From SG8-39 sp041558415 (lineage in GTDB: Bacteria > Pseudomonadota > Gammaproteobacteria > Burkholderiales > SG8-39): DNA of 10,174 nucleotides. Position 1 is the stretch's first letter, and the number at the start of each line of letters is the position of its first letter. Shown here piece after piece: positions 9,027 through 10,174 of the stretch. Below the pieces are notes generated by a model. That model worked only from the letters and a program-made list of their open reading frames with translations. It did not search any database and was not told where the DNA came from. The translations under genes were made by a program, and so were the position numbers. The DNA lies in contig JBFFEY010000089.1 in assembly GCA_041558415.1 (NCBI GenBank), forward strand, positions 1-10,174, given 5' to 3'.

Positions 9027-10174
9027 TCAGGCGGGATCCAGCACGCCGAAGGCGGCGGCAACTCTGCGGCTGCGGGCGCCGGCCGCCGCGACGGATTCCG
9101 CCATCACCATGATCTCGAAGCCTTCGCCGGTCTCGATCGGCAGGGGGGAGAGGATCACGGCGCCGCCGGTCGTTGCGCCGGCAACGTAGAGCAGCGGGCG
9201 CAGGCGTTGCAGCTCGGCCCCGAGCCGGCACGACGGCCGCTGCAGCCCGTGGCGCTCGATGATGACGAACGGCTGCGTGCGCCAGTCGCCGACGAGCCGG
9301 TTGGCGAGCGTCAGCGGCAGCGAGACGCCGCCCCAGCGCCCGTTGCACTCGATCCAGTGCAGCTCCGCGTCGGCCGTATCGCGCCCCACGATGATGGCGT
9401 CGAGGCTGCACCGCCCGAAGTAACCGAGTTCCTGGAGCAGACAGCCCAGGCGCACCGCCTCCACCGCCAGACGGCGCTGCCATTCCGGCGACAGGCCGGT
9501 GGGTGTGGCGCCGGCGAAGCGTTCGATAAGGCCTGTGAGCTGCTGCTCGAAAATACCCTCAACGAGTGGCGGGCCGGCGTCGAGGTCCGGTACCCACATC
9601 TGCACCGAGGGACTGATGGCCACCGGACCTTCCCAGGCGGACACGAGTACCGGATAGGCGCCGCGCCAGCCCGATGCCTGCAGGCGCGTGTGCAGCAGGC
9701 GGCGCAGTTGTTCGCGCGACAGGGGACGCAGATCCGCAGAGCGCAGCACGAAATTGCCTTCTCCGCTGGCGCTGGCGGTGAGTTTGACGGCGACGTGTTC
9801 GTGCCTGCGCACGAAAGTGGCGATGTAATGAGCGAGCATGGCCGAGCCGTACGCGGCCCGAGTCTCAGGGTGCGCGCCGCTGCCGAGCACTTCCTGGACC
9901 CGGCGCGTAAACCAGAGCTTGTCGTTGGCGCGCCGGGTGAGCGCCGGCGGCGGCGCCGCGACGTGCACGCGCACGCCGGCGTGCGCGGCGATCGTCGCGG
10001 CGAACCGCCACACGCCGCCGGTGCCCATGTAGGGCAGGACGGTGAGTGCCTGCGCGGCGCGTGCCCGTGCCACCGCTCTGTCCAGCACCCGCCGGTCGCG
10101 GGTCGCGCGCAGGGCCAGGGAGTCGGAGCGCCTTGCGGGGGCGGGCTCGAGGACTTCGACGCGACCGAGCCTCA
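9027..10174 (-). CDS. Pre-ATP-grasp/ATP-grasp ligase, N-terminus beyond the window
   Basis: The frame is open without a stop from 10172 to the TGA ending at 9027, giving 381 residues. GTG 10088 is the first start-type codon inside the window, but the upstream codons read as plausible protein and relatives carry a longer N-terminal pre-ATP-grasp domain, so I treat the gene as partial at its 5' end. Counting from 10172, TVLPYMGT (44-51) ends the pre-ATP-grasp part. AVKLTASASGEGN (128-140, Lys130) is the nucleotide-binding lysine and glycine-rich loop, VSAWEG (177-182) is near the adenine pocket, and Asp258 with IECNGRWGG (274-282; Glu275, Asn277) are likely magnesium ligands. ATP-grasp enzymes couple a carboxylate to an amine or thiol through an acyl phosphate; the pre-ATP-grasp subgroup includes the PGM1-type peptide ligase of pheganomycin synthesis. 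The substrate here is unknown. It converges on the M20 amidohydrolase with a 36-nt gap. Confidence 0.82.
   Translation of the reverse strand, partial: RLGRVEVLEPAPARRSDSLALRATRDRRVLDRAVARARAAQALTVLPYMGTGGVWRFAATIAAHAGVRVHVAAPPPALTRRANDKLWFTRRVQEVLGSGAHPETRAAYGSAMLAHYIATFVRRHEHVAVKLTASASGEGNFVLRSADLRPLSREQLRRLLHTRLQASGWRGAYPVLVSAWEGPVAISPSVQMWVPDLDAGPPLVEGIFEQQLTGLIERFAGATPTGLSPEWQRRLAVEAVRLGCLLQELGYFGRCSLDAIIVGRDTADAELHWIECNGRWGGVSLPLTLANRLVGDWRTQPFVIIERHGLQRPSCRLGAELQRLRPLLYVAGATTGGAVILSPLPIETGEGFEIMVMAESVAAAGARSRRVAAAFGVLDPA

Overview
The window is G+C-rich (roughly two thirds by eye), densely coded DNA from a bacterium. An AsmA-like DUF748 protein, a PlsC-type acyltransferase fused to an acyl-AMP ligase, and a short-chain (SDR-type) threonine dehydrogenase together suggest a Gram-negative, probably a proteobacterium; gammaproteobacterial is my best guess, but the window holds no rRNA or marker gene to prove it. 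There are six protein genes, two of them cut by the window edges. I see no tRNA, rRNA, CRISPR array, transposase or integrase.

Layout. Positions 1-245 (+) hold the C-terminal 80 residues of an SDR-type L-threonine 3-dehydrogenase-like protein. Convergent with it, with only 12 nt between the stop codons, is a 962-residue fusion (258-3146, -): acyl carrier protein, fatty acyl-AMP ligase, hydrophobic linker, then PlsC-type acyltransferase. Immediately upstream on the same strand lies a large DUF748/AsmA-like envelope protein (3232-6720, -) built from three tandem units of about 285-299 residues plus a degenerate OmpA-like tail. The 85-nt gap between the two suggests co-transcription, DUF748 gene first. 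A 166-nt divergent intergenic region follows, then a CheR-family methyltransferase (6887-7705, +) with no chemotaxis partner nearby, and an M20D-type amidohydrolase (7818-8990, +). Convergent with the amidohydrolase is a pre-ATP-grasp/ATP-grasp ligase (9027-10174, -) whose N-terminus lies beyond the right edge.

How they may work together. The strongest link is the minus-strand pair. The fusion carries what is needed to activate a fatty acid as acyl-AMP, load it on its own ACP and pass it to a lysolipid or glycerolipid acceptor. DUF748 belongs to the AsmA superfamily, members of which are implicated in moving phospholipids across the periplasm. The pair therefore looks like a lipid-remodelling and envelope-lipid module; this is inference. 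The other genes are individually recognisable, but the sequence does not show that they share a pathway. The ATP-grasp ligase (which probably makes amide bonds) facing the M20 amidohydrolase (which cleaves them) is suggestive only.

No gap longer than 166 nt lacks a gene. The intergenic regions contain a few weak promoter-like and hairpin elements, listed at low confidence.
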